NCBI RefSeq assembly: GCF_000189255.1
Contig: NZ_AEVS01000077.1
Coordinates: 124,001-188,000 of the forward strand
Direction of reading: 5' to 3'
DNA length: 64,000 nt
Source of the DNA: Vibrio brasiliensis LMG 20546
GTDB taxonomy: Bacteria > Pseudomonadota > Gammaproteobacteria > Enterobacterales > Vibrionaceae
The notes under the pieces are model-generated. The model worked only from the letters and a program-made list of their open reading frames with translations. It ran no database searches and was not told where the DNA came from. Both the position numbers and the translations under genes were made by a program. Shown here one piece after another: positions 48,193-57,511 of the stretch (positions within the stretch are counted from its first letter, which is position 1; each line of letters begins with the position of its first letter).

Positions 48193-50367
48193 TTGAAAAC
48201 AACAACGTTAGATAAGGCGACAAAGATATATAACCAACTTTCACATGCGACGTTTTCTGACCCGTTTTCCTTTATCGGTCCATTTCTTGGCGAGCAAGGT
48301 GCATTACGTGTTTGGATGCCGGGTGCAGATAAAGTTGAGTTAGTTATCGATGACCAGCGCATCGAACTTGAGCGTGAAGATGCGTCGGGTTTTATCCTTA
48401 AGCAAGAGCGGGATCTGCAGTTTAGCCATTACCTATTGGCTGTTGACTGGGATGGAACTGAGCAGCTGATCGATGATCCATACCAGTACCACAATATCTA
48501 CGCCGAGTACGACGATCTTCACACACCAAAAGAGATGTACAAGCACATGGGTGCTCAGTTCATGAATCTGGAGCGTGATGGCAAACAGATCTCCGGTATC
48601 CGCTTTCTGGTTTATGCACCGCACGCTTCAGCTTGTAGCTTAGTCGGTGAGTTCAACCAATGGGATGGTCGTCGCACGCCAATGCAGCGTCTCGACTATG
48701 GTATCTGGGGTATCTTCATTCCAAACCTTGCTGAAGGCACACAGTACAAGTTCGAATTAAAAGGTCCTAATGGTGAAGGCTTACCGCATAAAGCGGACCC
48801 TTGGGGCGCATACTCTGAACAATATCCATCTTTTGCTTCTGTGACTTATGACCACAGCCGTTATCAGTGGAATGATAAAACATGGCAAGAGCGTGAAGTG
48901 ACGGAAAAACGCAAGCAGGCATTGTCGTTTTATGAATTACACGCTGGCTCCTGGCGTCGTAATGCTGATGGTGATTTCCTTAACTACCGCGAACTGGCAG
49001 AGCAGTTGATTCCTTATCTGGTCGATATGGGCTACACCCATGTTGAACTGATGCCTGTTTCTGAGCATCCGTTCTATGGTTCTTGGGGCTATCAGCCGGT
49101 AGGTTTGTTTGCTCCGACCAGCCGATTTGGTTCACCAGATGACTTCAAATATTTTGTTGACCAGTGTCACCAGGCCGGTCTTGGCGTAGTACTCGACTGG
49201 GTTCCAGCGCACTTCCCATCTGACGATCACGGCTTAGCTAATTTTGATGGTACGCCACTGTTCCATGATCCAGATCCACGTCGTGGCTGGCATCAGGATT
49301 GGAACTCGTACATCTACGATCTTGGTCGTGAGCATGTTCGCCGTTTCCTTGTGTCTAACGCGCTTTACTGGTTTGAACAATTCCATATTGACGGTATTCG
49401 CGTTGATGCGGTGGCTTCAATGCTATATCTCGACTACTCGCGCAGTCACGATCAATGGATTCCAAATGTCGATGGTGGTAACGAAAACTACGATGCTATC
49501 GCAACCCTTAAGTGGATGAACGAAGAAGTTTACAAACACTTCCCGAATGCAATGACCATTGCTGAAGAATCGACCGCTTTCCCTGGTGTTTCTGCGCCAA
49601 CCTTTATGGGCGGACTGGGCTTCGGCTTTAAGTGGAATATGGGCTGGATGCATGACTCGCTGTCCTATATTCAGGAAGATCCGGTACATCGCAAATATCA
49701 TCACGATACCATCACTTTCCCGCTGGTTTACGCACATAGCGAAAACTACGTCCTCTCTTTATCACACGATGAAGTGGTTTACGGTAAGGGCTCTATCCAC
49801 AACAAAATGCCGGGTGATGAATGGCAGCAGACGGCAAACCTGCGCGCTTATCTGGGTTATATGTATGCTCAGCCGGGTAAGAAACTCAACTTTATGGGGG
49901 CTGAGATTGGCCAGACTGCTGAATGGAATCATGATGACCAGTTACAGTGGTTCTTACTGGAGTTTGAACGCCATCAGGGTGTTCAGAGTCTGACCAGAGA
50001 TCTGAATAAGCTCTACACGAGTGAGCGTGCGATGTACGAACTCGATTGTGAACCTCGCGGTTTTGAGTGGCGCTTACAAGACGCAGCAGAAGCGTCGATT
50101 CTGGCGCATGAACGTTTGAGTGATAATGGTGAGAGAATTCTGGTGATCAGTAACTTCACGCCTGTCCCTCATGACAACTTCAGACTAGGCGTACCTTTGG
50201 CGGGTGAATATGAATTGCTGCTCAATACTGATAGCGCTAAATACCATGGTAGTGATTATTCAGTTGAACAGCAGGTAGCGACTGAGGCGGTAGAAAGTGA
50301 AGGATTGGCACAATCTGTTTCACTGCGTCTGCCTCCGCTGGCGACCGTTTTCTATAAATTCAAATAG
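48193..50367 (+). CDS. glgB: 1,4-alpha-glucan branching enzyme
   Basis: The start is TTG 48193, after GGGAGAGAATAAC; the 724-residue product then reads [15 protein letters not shown]. An N-terminal pair of beta-sandwich domains (about 15-220, with [20 protein letters not shown]) leads into the GH13 barrel. The nucleophile is in [15 protein letters not shown], the acid/base in [11 protein letters not shown], and [13 protein letters not shown] is the third conserved site. It adds alpha-1,6 branches to glycogen. Its place after malPQ is not the enterobacterial glg arrangement. Confidence 0.95.
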   Translation: MKTTTLDKATKIYNQLSHATFSDPFSFIGPFLGEQGALRVWMPGADKVELVIDDQRIELEREDASGFILKQERDLQFSHYLLAVDWDGTEQLIDDPYQYHNIYAEYDDLHTPKEMYKHMGAQFMNLERDGKQISGIRFLVYAPHASACSLVGEFNQWDGRRTPMQRLDYGIWGIFIPNLAEGTQYKFELKGPNGEGLPHKADPWGAYSEQYPSFASVTYDHSRYQWNDKTWQEREVTEKRKQALSFYELHAGSWRRNADGDFLNYRELAEQLIPYLVDMGYTHVELMPVSEHPFYGSWGYQPVGLFAPTSRFGSPDDFKYFVDQCHQAGLGVVLDWVPAHFPSDDHGLANFDGTPLFHDPDPRRGWHQDWNSYIYDLGREHVRRFLVSNALYWFEQFHIDGIRVDAVASMLYLDYSRSHDQWIPNVDGGNENYDAIATLKWMNEEVYKHFPNAMTIAEESTAFPGVSAPTFMGGLGFGFKWNMGWMHDSLSYIQEDPVHRKYHHDTITFPLVYAHSENYVLSLSHDEVVYGKGSIHNKMPGDEWQQTANLRAYLGYMYAQPGKKLNFMGAEIGQTAEWNHDDQLQWFLLEFERHQGVQSLTRDLNKLYTSERAMYELDCEPRGFEWRLQDAAEASILAHERLSDNGERILVISNFTPVPHDNFRLGVPLAGEYELLLNTDSAKYHGSDYSVEQQVATEAVESEGLAQSVSLRLPPLATVFYKFK

Positions 50368-50386
50368 TCTCGATAAGAGTGATGAA

Positions 50387-50416
50387 AGGGTCAGCCTCAA
50401 CGGCTGGCCCTTTTTT
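50387..50416. terminator. Terminator after glgB
   Basis: AGGGTCAGCC / GGCTGGCCCT (one G-T pair) with a 5-base loop is followed by TTTTT. It lies between glgB and the convergent START-domain gene. Confidence 0.88.
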
Positions 50417-51056
50417 ATTCAAGCAGATCGGGTTTAGAGTCGTCTTGGTAGCGAGGCAACTGGATTCTGAGTCCTTCAAAGGTGCTGCGTGCGCTCTCTT
50501 TAGCAAGTTTATTAACCAGCCAGTCAGGCAGGGCACCGCCGGGGTTAGCGAAGGCAGTGTATTCAATCAAGGTCATGCCGTTAGTGAGTTTCTGTAGCGT
50601 CCATGTTGCCTTTACCTGGCTAATACGAATATAACCTTCTTGCTCAGCTAATGTGGTTTTTGGGGCGTCTTCTATTTTGAGGGTGAAGCCAATCTCATCA
50701 ACGCTATATTTTGAGTAGGTCACCATATCACGGTCTTTGGCGGGCCAGGGGGCGGAGAACTGAGTATAGACGATGTTTTCGTTAGAAGAGATCTGACGTA
50801 ATACCCGGCTATGACTGACGTTATCGATCCAGTTAGGCACATTCTCTGTATCTTCTAGCAGAGTAAGGAAAGCCACATAACTGGTTGGCGCAAACATACG
50901 TGCGCGAATTTCTACCAGCCCATCACTATGATGACGGGAGAAGATAGTGATTCCGTCTTTGTCACCTTCAAATTGCCAATGGGTTGAGGCTTGGCAATAA
51001 CCTATGCCTGATAGCGTCAACAGGACAAAAATGAGGCTTTTCCTTAAGCATGTCAT
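50415..51056 (-). CDS. Exported START-domain protein
   Basis: The 213-residue product has a signal peptide (about 1-24, ending YCQASTHW) and then one START/SRPBCC domain. Recognisable parts are DGITIFSRHHSDGLVEIRA, DTENVPNWIDNVSHSRVL, APWPAKDRDMVTYSKY and, at the C-terminus, FANPGGALPDWLVNKLAKES. The fold forms a hydrophobic ligand pocket, probably for a lipid, in the periplasm. The ligand is not known. It is a single gene. Confidence 0.85.
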   Translation of the reverse strand: MTCLRKSLIFVLLTLSGIGYCQASTHWQFEGDKDGITIFSRHHSDGLVEIRARMFAPTSYVAFLTLLEDTENVPNWIDNVSHSRVLRQISSNENIVYTQFSAPWPAKDRDMVTYSKYSVDEIGFTLKIEDAPKTTLAEQEGYIRISQVKATWTLQKLTNGMTLIEYTAFANPGGALPDWLVNKLAKESARSTFEGLRIQLPRYQDDSKPDLLE

Positions 51057-51211
51057 TACGTTACTCAGCTTTCCATATCCTGATTTAATTCAAGCATATC
51101 TGGCATGCAGAGCAAAGTCACTCGTTCATGGAAATGAGACATTTGGCACTGGCAGTTTGGTCACTAATCATTTAGCTTGTTACCTTTCCACTTCTAGACA
51201 GTAAAGAGAGC

Positions 51212-51721
51212 ATGATGATTACCACCGACAATTTGATACTGACACCTGTATGTGAAGCGGATCTCGATATCTACTCAGCGATTCTAGGTTGTAATGAGCT
51301 GACGAAATACTTGCCGAAAGGTGAGGCCTATACTGCCGAAGAAATAGAGCTGTATGTTCATAATCGAGGGCGACACTGGCAGCATGGTTTTGGCTCTTAC
51401 GCCATAAGATTAGCAAGCGATCCTGAAACTAAAATTGGTTACGTTGGTGTTGAGCAGTGTCAAGATCCTGCGTATAGCGATATCCGTTATGCTCTGCTGC
51501 CTGATTATCAGGGTAAAGGTTATGTATTTGAAGCGGCTCAGGCCGTGATCAGAGAAACCTTTAAAGCCAACAAACACGATAAGATCTATGGCGTTGCCCT
51601 TGAAGCCAATCTTGCCTCGCTGGCGATACTGAAAAAGCTCGGTATGACCCAAGAAGTCAATACACGACTCTACGGTGAAGTTGAAGGGCTAGAAACTTTC
51701 GCCCTCGATAAGTCCGCGTGA
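51212..51721 (+). CDS. GNAT family N-acetyltransferase (RimJ/RimL type)
   Basis: The 169-residue protein has the order of motifs of the RimJ/RimL subgroup: TDNLILTPVCEADLDIYSAI at the N-terminus, YVGVEQCQD, then the acetyl-CoA site ALLPDYQGKGYVFEAAQAVI and ALEANLASLAILKKLGM. Such enzymes acetylate amino groups on proteins or small molecules. The substrate is unknown. No operon partner is seen. Confidence 0.88.
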   Translation: MMITTDNLILTPVCEADLDIYSAILGCNELTKYLPKGEAYTAEEIELYVHNRGRHWQHGFGSYAIRLASDPETKIGYVGVEQCQDPAYSDIRYALLPDYQGKGYVFEAAQAVIRETFKANKHDKIYGVALEANLASLAILKKLGMTQEVNTRLYGEVEGLETFALDKSA

Positions 51722-51740
51722 TAGAGAGCAGTCGCTATGG

Positions 51741-52154
51741 TTAGTGCTTAACACGTCCGCGCAGGGATTTAGTTTGCGACTTGATTCCCTTACTCTTGAG
51801 CCTGCGCTCTTTAGACGCTCTGGTTGGCTTGGTTTCACGGCGTTTTTTCTGCACGACCATCGCGGAACGGATAAGATCCGCTAAGCGATTGAGCGCATCC
51901 TCTTTGTTCTGTTCTTGGGTACGGAACTGCTGCGCTTTGATAGTGATGACGCCCTCTTTAGACAGACGAGAATCCTTGAGCGCAAGGATACGTTGTTTGT
52001 AGATGTCCGGTAAGGTCGAGTGTTTGACGTCAAACTGAAGATGAATCGCTGAGGAGACCTTGTTGACGTTCTGACCACCGGCCCCTTGTGCGCGAATGGC
52101 AGTCAGTTGGATCTCCCAGGATTGAAGGGTAACGGTATTAGAAATCTTCAGCAT
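51741..52154 (-). CDS. arfB: Alternative ribosome-rescue factor ArfB (peptidyl-tRNA hydrolase)
   Basis: The 137-residue protein has the release-factor motif GGQ at residues 26-28 (AQGAGGQNVNKV) and a long basic C-terminal tail (KKRRETKPTRASKERRLKS) that in ArfB enters the mRNA channel of stalled ribosomes. It frees nascent chains from ribosomes stuck at the ends of broken messages. Length and motif position match E. coli YaeJ. It is followed by the small zinc-ribbon gene upstream on the same strand. Confidence 0.95.
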   Translation of the reverse strand: MLKISNTVTLQSWEIQLTAIRAQGAGGQNVNKVSSAIHLQFDVKHSTLPDIYKQRILALKDSRLSKEGVITIKAQQFRTQEQNKEDALNRLADLIRSAMVVQKKRRETKPTRASKERRLKSKGIKSQTKSLRGRVKH

Positions 52155-52195
52155 TAGCGGCTTACTACAAAAACAGACACCGACCTATTGTAGCC

Positions 52196-52435
52196 TTACT
52201 GAAACTCTTCGCCATGGTTTTCGAGTTTTTTGTGGCCACACTTCTGACAGACCACATAGCGATCCACCAGCTCCAGCGAAGCCAGCGCGCCACCGACTGC
52301 AACACCAGTAAAGAAACCTGACAGGAAGGCTTTAAACTGCTCTTTACGACTCTTTCCATACTGAGACGGTTTCTGTTTCATTACTTCTTTGTGCTCGGTT
52401 TGTTGAGCACATTTTTCACACCATTGGACAGTCAT
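52196..52435 (-). CDS. Small membrane protein with paired CxxC motifs
   Basis: The 79-residue product has WCEKC near the N-terminus (C6, C9), one hydrophobic segment at about 38-57 (FLSGFFTGVAVGGALASL) and VCQKCGHKK near the C-terminus. The two CxxC pairs could together bind one zinc if both ends lie on the same side of the membrane, or the segment may be a re-entrant loop. I do not recognise the family. It is upstream of arfB by 41 bases, possibly co-transcribed. The ATG at 52435 follows AAGGTGATT. Confidence 0.8.
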   Translation of the reverse strand: MTVQWCEKCAQQTEHKEVMKQKPSQYGKSRKEQFKAFLSGFFTGVAVGGALASLELVDRYVVCQKCGHKKLENHGEEFQ

Positions 52436-52487
52436 ACAATCACCTTACAGCTTGGTTAGGTTAACTCAATGTTCTGGCGCGACCGGA

Positions 52488-53264
52488 TCATCGCGTCTTC
52501 AAATAGGGCATAGTGGCGAAAAGGATCTCGTCATAGCGGCCGCTTTGTTTCATGTTGCGTAGAACTTGTTCTAGCTTTGGCACTAGTTCTGCGTGGCGTT
52601 TGTGGAGATAGGGATAAGAGAGGTTACTCCCTACCTGACCAACAACCTGAACGCCGGCTAGAGTGTAATCGTAGTGGCTTTGCATTGTTTTAAGGCCAAT
52701 CACCTCAAGAACAATAAATACGTCAGAACGTAGCTTGATCAGTTTCTGAAAACCTTGATCGCTTTCATCAACAATTTGTAGGTTTCCAGGATCAACAACA
52801 GCGGCCAGATTTTTCTTGCTCCACGCTGAACCACGCAGGTAATCGACGCGGAGATCACTATCTATCAGACTTTCTAAGCCGCTGATTTCGAGAGTGGGAT
52901 CGATGCTAAACGCTAAGGTACGATTTTCAAAGATAGGCTCGTCAACACGAATCTGATTTGGATTCTGATTGGCGTAACCAAACACCCTTTGCGGTTCACC
53001 ATCGACTTTGCCATGGTTAGCCATTTGCGTGGCACGCTTGCTTGGATGGAGCTCATATTGAAACTCAAACCCTAATGTAGCGAAGGCTTCCTGATAGACT
53101 TTTTGGTAGAAGGCGTACTGTGGATTGTGAGCAGGGTCGTGATTGAACGCCATCGTAAATGTGTTACTGGCAACTGTCGGGCAGGCCAGGAAGACACCAA
53201 GTAACATACTCAGGTATATACAGAGCTTCTTTTGCACCACACTGCGTAACATCTCGATTGTCAT
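52488..53264 (-). CDS. Periplasmic solute-binding protein-like (SBP family 3)
   Basis: The start is uncertain: ATG 53264 gives 258 residues and a signal peptide (VVQKKLCIYLSMLLGVFLAC, ending near PTVAS); ATG 53252 is also possible. The mature part has FQYELHPSKRATQMANHGKV, DGEPQRVFGY and LRNMKQSGRYDEI, typical of the extracellular solute-binding proteins found alone in Vibrio and Shewanella genomes. There is no transporter next to it. Ligand and role are unknown; amino acid or polar ligand sensing is a guess from the fold. Confidence 0.8.
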   Translation of the reverse strand: MTIEMLRSVVQKKLCIYLSMLLGVFLACPTVASNTFTMAFNHDPAHNPQYAFYQKVYQEAFATLGFEFQYELHPSKRATQMANHGKVDGEPQRVFGYANQNPNQIRVDEPIFENRTLAFSIDPTLEISGLESLIDSDLRVDYLRGSAWSKKNLAAVVDPGNLQIVDESDQGFQKLIKLRSDVFIVLEVIGLKTMQSHYDYTLAGVQVVGQVGSNLSYPYLHKRHAELVPKLEQVLRNMKQSGRYDEILFATMPYLKTR

Positions 53265-53402
53265 TTCCCCACAATTTGCGCACTTGAGTCGGCCTCTAGT
53301 GTGATTCAAGCATGGGTCAATAGCGCAGCTTGTTCAATAATCGGCCAATTAGCGACAGTTTAATGGGAGTCGATTCATATGTCATTATTAGCAATTGGTA
53401 AT

Positions 53403-53957
53403 TTATGATTGCAGTGCTGAATAATAAAACTCTAGGGGACCATTGAGCATCTCAATGTTAAGTTCGCTGTCTGGCTGGCAGTTGAGTGCTAATACGAAAC
53501 CATGCAGATAGTCGGCCAGCAGGTGGATTGCGTTGGTGCTTTTGGCGCTATCAATCTTAAGCGGCTCAAGGATCGCATTAAAACGTTCGATAAATACCAT
53601 TGCTGGGCTATCCGACTTCATCTTCAGCAGGGTTTCTAGTAATCCTGAGTGACGATGCAACAGTAATACATAACTTTGGCATAATGCTGTGAGTTCATCA
53701 CGCCACGGGTCTGCCAGGTTAGGCTGATAAATCTCTTCGATTAGCGACACTGCAATGGCTTCTTGTAAAGCATCTTTATTGGCGAAGTAGTAGTAAATTG
53801 CCATCGCATCTACGCCTAACTGAGCTGCTAACTTCCTGATGCTCGGCATTTTTCCGTCTCCGGTCATCAGAGCTTTTGCCTGAGTGAGTATCACTTGCTC
53901 ACTCAGTTGCCTTTTATCACCTTGTGGTCGACCACGACGTTTTTCCTTGACAGACAT
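53403..53957 (-). CDS. TetR-family transcriptional repressor
   Basis: The 184-residue protein has a basic N-terminus (KEKRRGRPQGDKRQ) and a helix-turn-helix at about residues 20-62 with SIRKLAAQLGVDAMAIYYYF. The ligand-binding C-terminal half is helical and resembles the TetR_C group. It is divergent from a RibD/DHFR-like reductase gene, and a perfect 19-bp palindrome lies between the two starts. It therefore probably represses both. The inducer is unknown. Confidence 0.9.
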   Translation of the reverse strand: MSVKEKRRGRPQGDKRQLSEQVILTQAKALMTGDGKMPSIRKLAAQLGVDAMAIYYYFANKDALQEAIAVSLIEEIYQPNLADPWRDELTALCQSYVLLLHRHSGLLETLLKMKSDSPAMVFIERFNAILEPLKIDSAKSTNAIHLLADYLHGFVLALNCQPDSELNIEMLNGPLEFYYSALQS

Positions 53958-53982
53958 CTTAGATTCTCATTAAGCTTAGCTA

Positions 53983-54001
53983 AATTCTACAGTGTAGAAT
54001 T
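53983..54001. promoter_or_regulatory. Operator of the TetR-family repressor
   Basis: AATTCTACA-G-TGTAGAATT has perfect 9-base arms around one base. It lies 25 bases from the tetR start and 54 bases from the reductase start; TAGAAT and its complement resemble -10 boxes for both directions. Confidence 0.75.
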
Positions 54002-54055
54002 AATAATATCTCAACTAGGCTGAGATGCAACTATTTACCTTTCGGAGTGCAAAGC

Positions 54056-54589
54056 ATGGCTAATATTGTATTTATCGCCACAAGTATCGATGGCTACATC
54101 GCTGATAAAGATGGTGGGTTGGATTGGCTACACAGTGTGCCAAACCCTGATAATGTCGATATGGGATTCGGTCCTTTGATGGAGCAAGTCGATGCTTTGG
54201 TAATGGGCAGAAATACTCTGGAAATGGTGCTCAGTTTTGACGTCGACTGGCCATATTCAAAGCCTGTATTTGTTCTTAGCAATACTATGACGGAGGTTCC
54301 GGAAGGTTATCAGGACAAGGTTTTCCTGATTAATGGCGAACTGACTCAAGTTGTTTCTGACCTGAACCAGCAGGGCTATCACGATCTCTACATTGATGGT
54401 GGAATCACGATTCAGAACTTTCTTGAGCAAGAGTTAATTGATCAACTGACTATTACCACCATACCAGTACTACTTGGTGGTGGAGTTAAGCTATTTGGCG
54501 ATCTAGAAAGCATGCAGAACTATAAATTGGTCGAAAGCACGGTCTATCTGGATACCATCGTTCAGAGTCACTATGCTCGAGTGCGATAA
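54056..54589 (+). CDS. Dihydrofolate-reductase/RibD-like reductase
   Basis: ATG 54056, after CGGAG, gives 177 residues. The sequence IVFIATSIDGYIADKDGGLDWL, then MGRNTLEMVLSF, YIDGGITIQNFLEQELIDQL and IPVLLGGGVKLFG, follows the RibD C-terminal/dihydrofolate reductase fold (quoted in parts). Members bind NADPH; most family proteins of this short type have no proven substrate. It is divergent from the TetR gene and shares the operator, so it is likely induced by the TetR ligand. Confidence 0.87.
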   Translation: MANIVFIATSIDGYIADKDGGLDWLHSVPNPDNVDMGFGPLMEQVDALVMGRNTLEMVLSFDVDWPYSKPVFVLSNTMTEVPEGYQDKVFLINGELTQVVSDLNQQGYHDLYIDGGITIQNFLEQELIDQLTITTIPVLLGGGVKLFGDLESMQNYKLVESTVYLDTIVQSHYARVR

Positions 54590-54607
54590 AAGTGACTGCT
54601 TAACCTA

Positions 54608-54674
54608 GCGTTAAGCCCAGAATTTAACGCGTCTTTATTACGATCAGGCTCAGGGTATAACCAGAGCCTGATCG
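54608..54674. terminator. Two hairpins between convergent genes
   Basis: GCGTTAA / TTAACGC (54608-54630) is followed by CGATCAGGCTC / GAGCCTGATCG (54641-54674, perfect 11 base pairs, 12-base loop). Neither has a long T-run, but the position between convergent stops fits bidirectional termination. Confidence 0.6.
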
Positions 54675-54694
54675 CTATCGGCAGTGTTTCGCTA

Positions 54695-55195
54695 TTAGAA
54701 AACCTGCTTGATTGCAGCGTTCGCACATTCCACATCAAGGTGTCCGCCCGGAGCGCCACCTACACCAATAGCACCAATTAACTTGCCATCCAGCTCAACC
54801 GGAACACCACCTGCAAGCATTAGTAGGTTGTCGTCCATGTTTTGTAGTGGTTGCAGGATAGGTTTATCAGCAATCAGCTTCATCAGGTTACCCGAAGGCT
54901 GCTTCATACTCGCGACGGTAAATGCTTTCTGTCGAGAACTGTCGAGGGTATGCACTCCGGCGCCATCAGCTCGTAATTGAGCCAAGACGTTGCCCGACAG
55001 ATCAACGACTGTCGCAGACACTTTGTAACCCTTAGCCTGACATTGATTCACTGCCTGACTGGCTAGGTTAAAAGCAGACTGAGACGAGATCTGCGTTACT
55101 GAGACCGTGTGACTTGAGTTGGCAGCCAAAGTGCTGAAAGAGGTTGAAAGCAAGCCAAGAGATGCGGTTAGTAGACCTAGTTTGATGTTTTTCAT
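54695..55195 (-). CDS. Exported GlcG/HbpS-like protein (DUF336 family)
   Basis: ATG 55195, after AGGAG, gives 166 residues with a signal peptide ending near STLAANS. The mature domain matches the GlcG/HbpS fold: AVNQCQAKGYKVSATVVDLSG, DSSRQKAFTVASM, GGVPVELDGKLIGAIGVGG and DVECANAAI, quoted in parts. HbpS of Streptomyces binds heme and controls the sensor kinase SenS. Here a two-component system starts 171 bases away in the other direction, so a similar sensing role is possible. A plain scavenging or unknown role is the alternative. Confidence 0.85.
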   Translation of the reverse strand: MKNIKLGLLTASLGLLSTSFSTLAANSSHTVSVTQISSQSAFNLASQAVNQCQAKGYKVSATVVDLSGNVLAQLRADGAGVHTLDSSRQKAFTVASMKQPSGNLMKLIADKPILQPLQNMDDNLLMLAGGVPVELDGKLIGAIGVGGAPGGHLDVECANAAIKQVF

Positions 55196-55365
55196 GTTCA
55201 CTCCTGTTAGACATGTTTGTTTTCAGTAGGACTATCCTAACCAGCGGCTAATTACCGTAAGCTTTCCCAAACATTACCAATGTGTAATCTTGGTTAAATT
55301 CCCACAAGGTTGTTGGTAGAGTAGAACCATCAGATTGGTTTGGCACAGTGACAACACGGATAGCG

Positions 55366-56040
55366 ATGAAAATACTTTTGATTGAAGACGATGCTCATAT
55401 TGCTCGTTTCCTGATTAATGGATTTCAACAACAGGCATGCACCATTACTCATGCGGATAATGGGGTTGATGGCTTACATGAAGCGGTTACGCAAGCCTAC
55501 GATGTCATTGTGCTCGATATCATGCTGCCGGAGAAAGATGGCTTTGAAGTGTTAGCTCAGTTGCGCGGAGAGGGGCATACCACTCCGGTGATTATCCTCA
55601 GCGCCAAACATTCTGTTGAAGAGCGCGTGTTGGGATTGCAATCGGGAGCCGATGATTATCTGGTCAAGCCGTTCGCCTTTCCGGAGTTGTTTGCCCGATG
55701 TCAGTCATTAGCTCGCCGTGGTAAGCAGAATCAGGCGCAAAGTCATACCCTGAGTTACAGTGAACTGTCGCTGGATCTGTTCAAGCATACCCTTCAGCGT
55801 GCAGGCAAAACACTGCACCTTAATCAACGCGAGTTTATGTTGATTAAGCTGATGATGGAGCACCCGGAAAGTGTGATCACCAAAACTGCGATTCTGGAAC
55901 AGGTCTGGGGTCACCAGTTTGACCCGCAAACCAACGTCGTGGATGTGCTGGTATGCCGACTGCGTGGCAAAGTTGATAAAGGTTTTGATACTCCTTTGAT
56001 TCATACGCTCAGAGGAGTCGGTTATGTCCTCAAGTCATAA
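55366..56040 (+). CDS. OmpR-family response regulator
   Basis: ATG 55366 gives 224 residues starting MKILLIEDDAHIARFL; GTG 55348 is in frame but less likely. The receiver domain has E7, D8, D9, phospho-acceptor D51 (VIVLDIMLPEKDG) and the switch lysine in DYLVKPFAFPEL. The C-terminal winged helix (about 125-222) has LNQREFMLIKLMMEHPESVI and VDVLVCRLRGKVDK. The sensor kinase starts within the last 17 bases. It probably regulates the divergent HbpS-like gene and itself. Confidence 0.94.
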   Translation: MKILLIEDDAHIARFLINGFQQQACTITHADNGVDGLHEAVTQAYDVIVLDIMLPEKDGFEVLAQLRGEGHTTPVIILSAKHSVEERVLGLQSGADDYLVKPFAFPELFARCQSLARRGKQNQAQSHTLSYSELSLDLFKHTLQRAGKTLHLNQREFMLIKLMMEHPESVITKTAILEQVWGHQFDPQTNVVDVLVCRLRGKVDKGFDTPLIHTLRGVGYVLKS

Positions 56041-57418
56041 TATCGAACAGGCACTGAACAAGGCGCAGCACACCTTATTAATGCGATTTATTGCCATCTT
56101 GATGCTGGTTTTGTTGCTGGTGGAAATAGTCGTCGGCGCTATGTTTTTCTACGATCTGTATCGGACTGAGAAAAAGATCCTGCGCTCGATGGCGACCGAA
56201 TACCAACGCATTCTGACTTACGATTCTGCTCAACGACTTGTTCATGTCATGAGCGCCAATCCGCATCGTCTGATTGAAAACAATATCCGCGCATATTCTG
56301 TCGAGAACGATAGTGGTACTGCGCCAACCTTTGTCGCTGGAGATGAGAATTTTAAGTTTGACGGGGCGCTTGAGCAGTTCACTATTGATGACAAATTCTG
56401 GTTGAGCGCATTCGTTTTCAACCCTTATATGTCGCTCAAGATAGAGGGACAGGCGCAAGATTTCTGGTTGGTGCTCGATAATCAGGCGCGCTACTCGATC
56501 GCTTTTAAGCAGTGGTTGATGACCTTGTTTGCCTTGGCCTTACTGGTGGCGATAACGGCATGGTTTACACGCCGAATCATAGTCAGTGCTATGTCTCCGT
56601 TAGTGACGCTTGGTGACCTGTTAGACAAGCTCAAGCAGGGTAAGCTGGAGTGGGTAGAACAGTCGCAATCCGCACCTCAGGGATTGAGCGTTGTAAGCGC
56701 CAGTGTTCATGAGGCGGTGGCACGGCTTCATCATGTCACTACCACACTTAACACGACGGTTGATGCAATCGCCCACGATATCCGAACACCACTGTCGCGC
56801 ATTACACTCTCATCCCAGTCTGCGTTGATGGATCAACCAAACCCGCAACAGATGCAAAATGCCCTAGCTGACTGTGCCGAGTACGCTATGCAGGCTAACA
56901 ACATGCTCACAGCGTTGATGAAACTAAACGATGAACTGACAGGTAAGCGTCAGCAACAGAGCATATCGACTGACGTCCGTCAGGTCATCGAAACCGTTGC
57001 CAGTTGGTATGAAGATGTCGCGGATGAGAAAGGTATTGCTCTGACGAAAGATGTTAGTGCTTCACTCATGATTAACTCCGATCCGGATAAACTGACTCAG
57101 ATTCTGGTCAACCTGCTCGACAACGCGATCAAGTACACTGATTCAGGCGGCACTGTGGTTATCAAAGCGTCTCAGCACGATGTTCAACAGGTTGAAATTG
57201 AGGTTGCTGATAGCGGAATTGGGATCGAAAAGCAGTATCAGCAATTGGTGTTTGAACGCTTATATCGGGTCGACACCAGCCGAAGTAATGTTCAGGGCTA
57301 TGGACTGGGTTTGTCCCTTGCCGCCGCGATGGCGGAAAATCTGTCGGGCCGAATTTCATTAGAATCAGCGCCAGGGCAAGGCACCAGGTTTACGGTCACT
57401 CTGCCGGTCGACTCATGA
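56024..57418 (+). CDS. Two-component sensor histidine kinase
   Basis: The 464-residue kinase has TM1 (about 17-43), a periplasmic domain of about 120 residues, TM2 (about 165-185) and a HAMP linker. The phospho-accepting H251 is in AIAHDIRTPLSRI. The ATPase has QILVNLLDNAIKYTDSGG, DSGIGIEKQY and GYGLGLSLAAAMAE. It overlaps the response regulator by 17 bases, so both are made in step. The periplasmic domain shows no named sensor motif, which leaves room for an external sensor protein. Confidence 0.93.
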   Translation: MSSSHNIEQALNKAQHTLLMRFIAILMLVLLLVEIVVGAMFFYDLYRTEKKILRSMATEYQRILTYDSAQRLVHVMSANPHRLIENNIRAYSVENDSGTAPTFVAGDENFKFDGALEQFTIDDKFWLSAFVFNPYMSLKIEGQAQDFWLVLDNQARYSIAFKQWLMTLFALALLVAITAWFTRRIIVSAMSPLVTLGDLLDKLKQGKLEWVEQSQSAPQGLSVVSASVHEAVARLHHVTTTLNTTVDAIAHDIRTPLSRITLSSQSALMDQPNPQQMQNALADCAEYAMQANNMLTALMKLNDELTGKRQQQSISTDVRQVIETVASWYEDVADEKGIALTKDVSASLMINSDPDKLTQILVNLLDNAIKYTDSGGTVVIKASQHDVQQVEIEVADSGIGIEKQYQQLVFERLYRVDTSRSNVQGYGLGLSLAAAMAENLSGRISLESAPGQGTRFTVTLPVDS

Positions 57419-57511
57419 GTGAGACACCTCCTCGATATGAACGAGCATAAGTGGATTTAGCTGCCAACTGCACTAGCTTTAACAGGGAACTCAAAACGGT
57501 TAGGTGACAGT

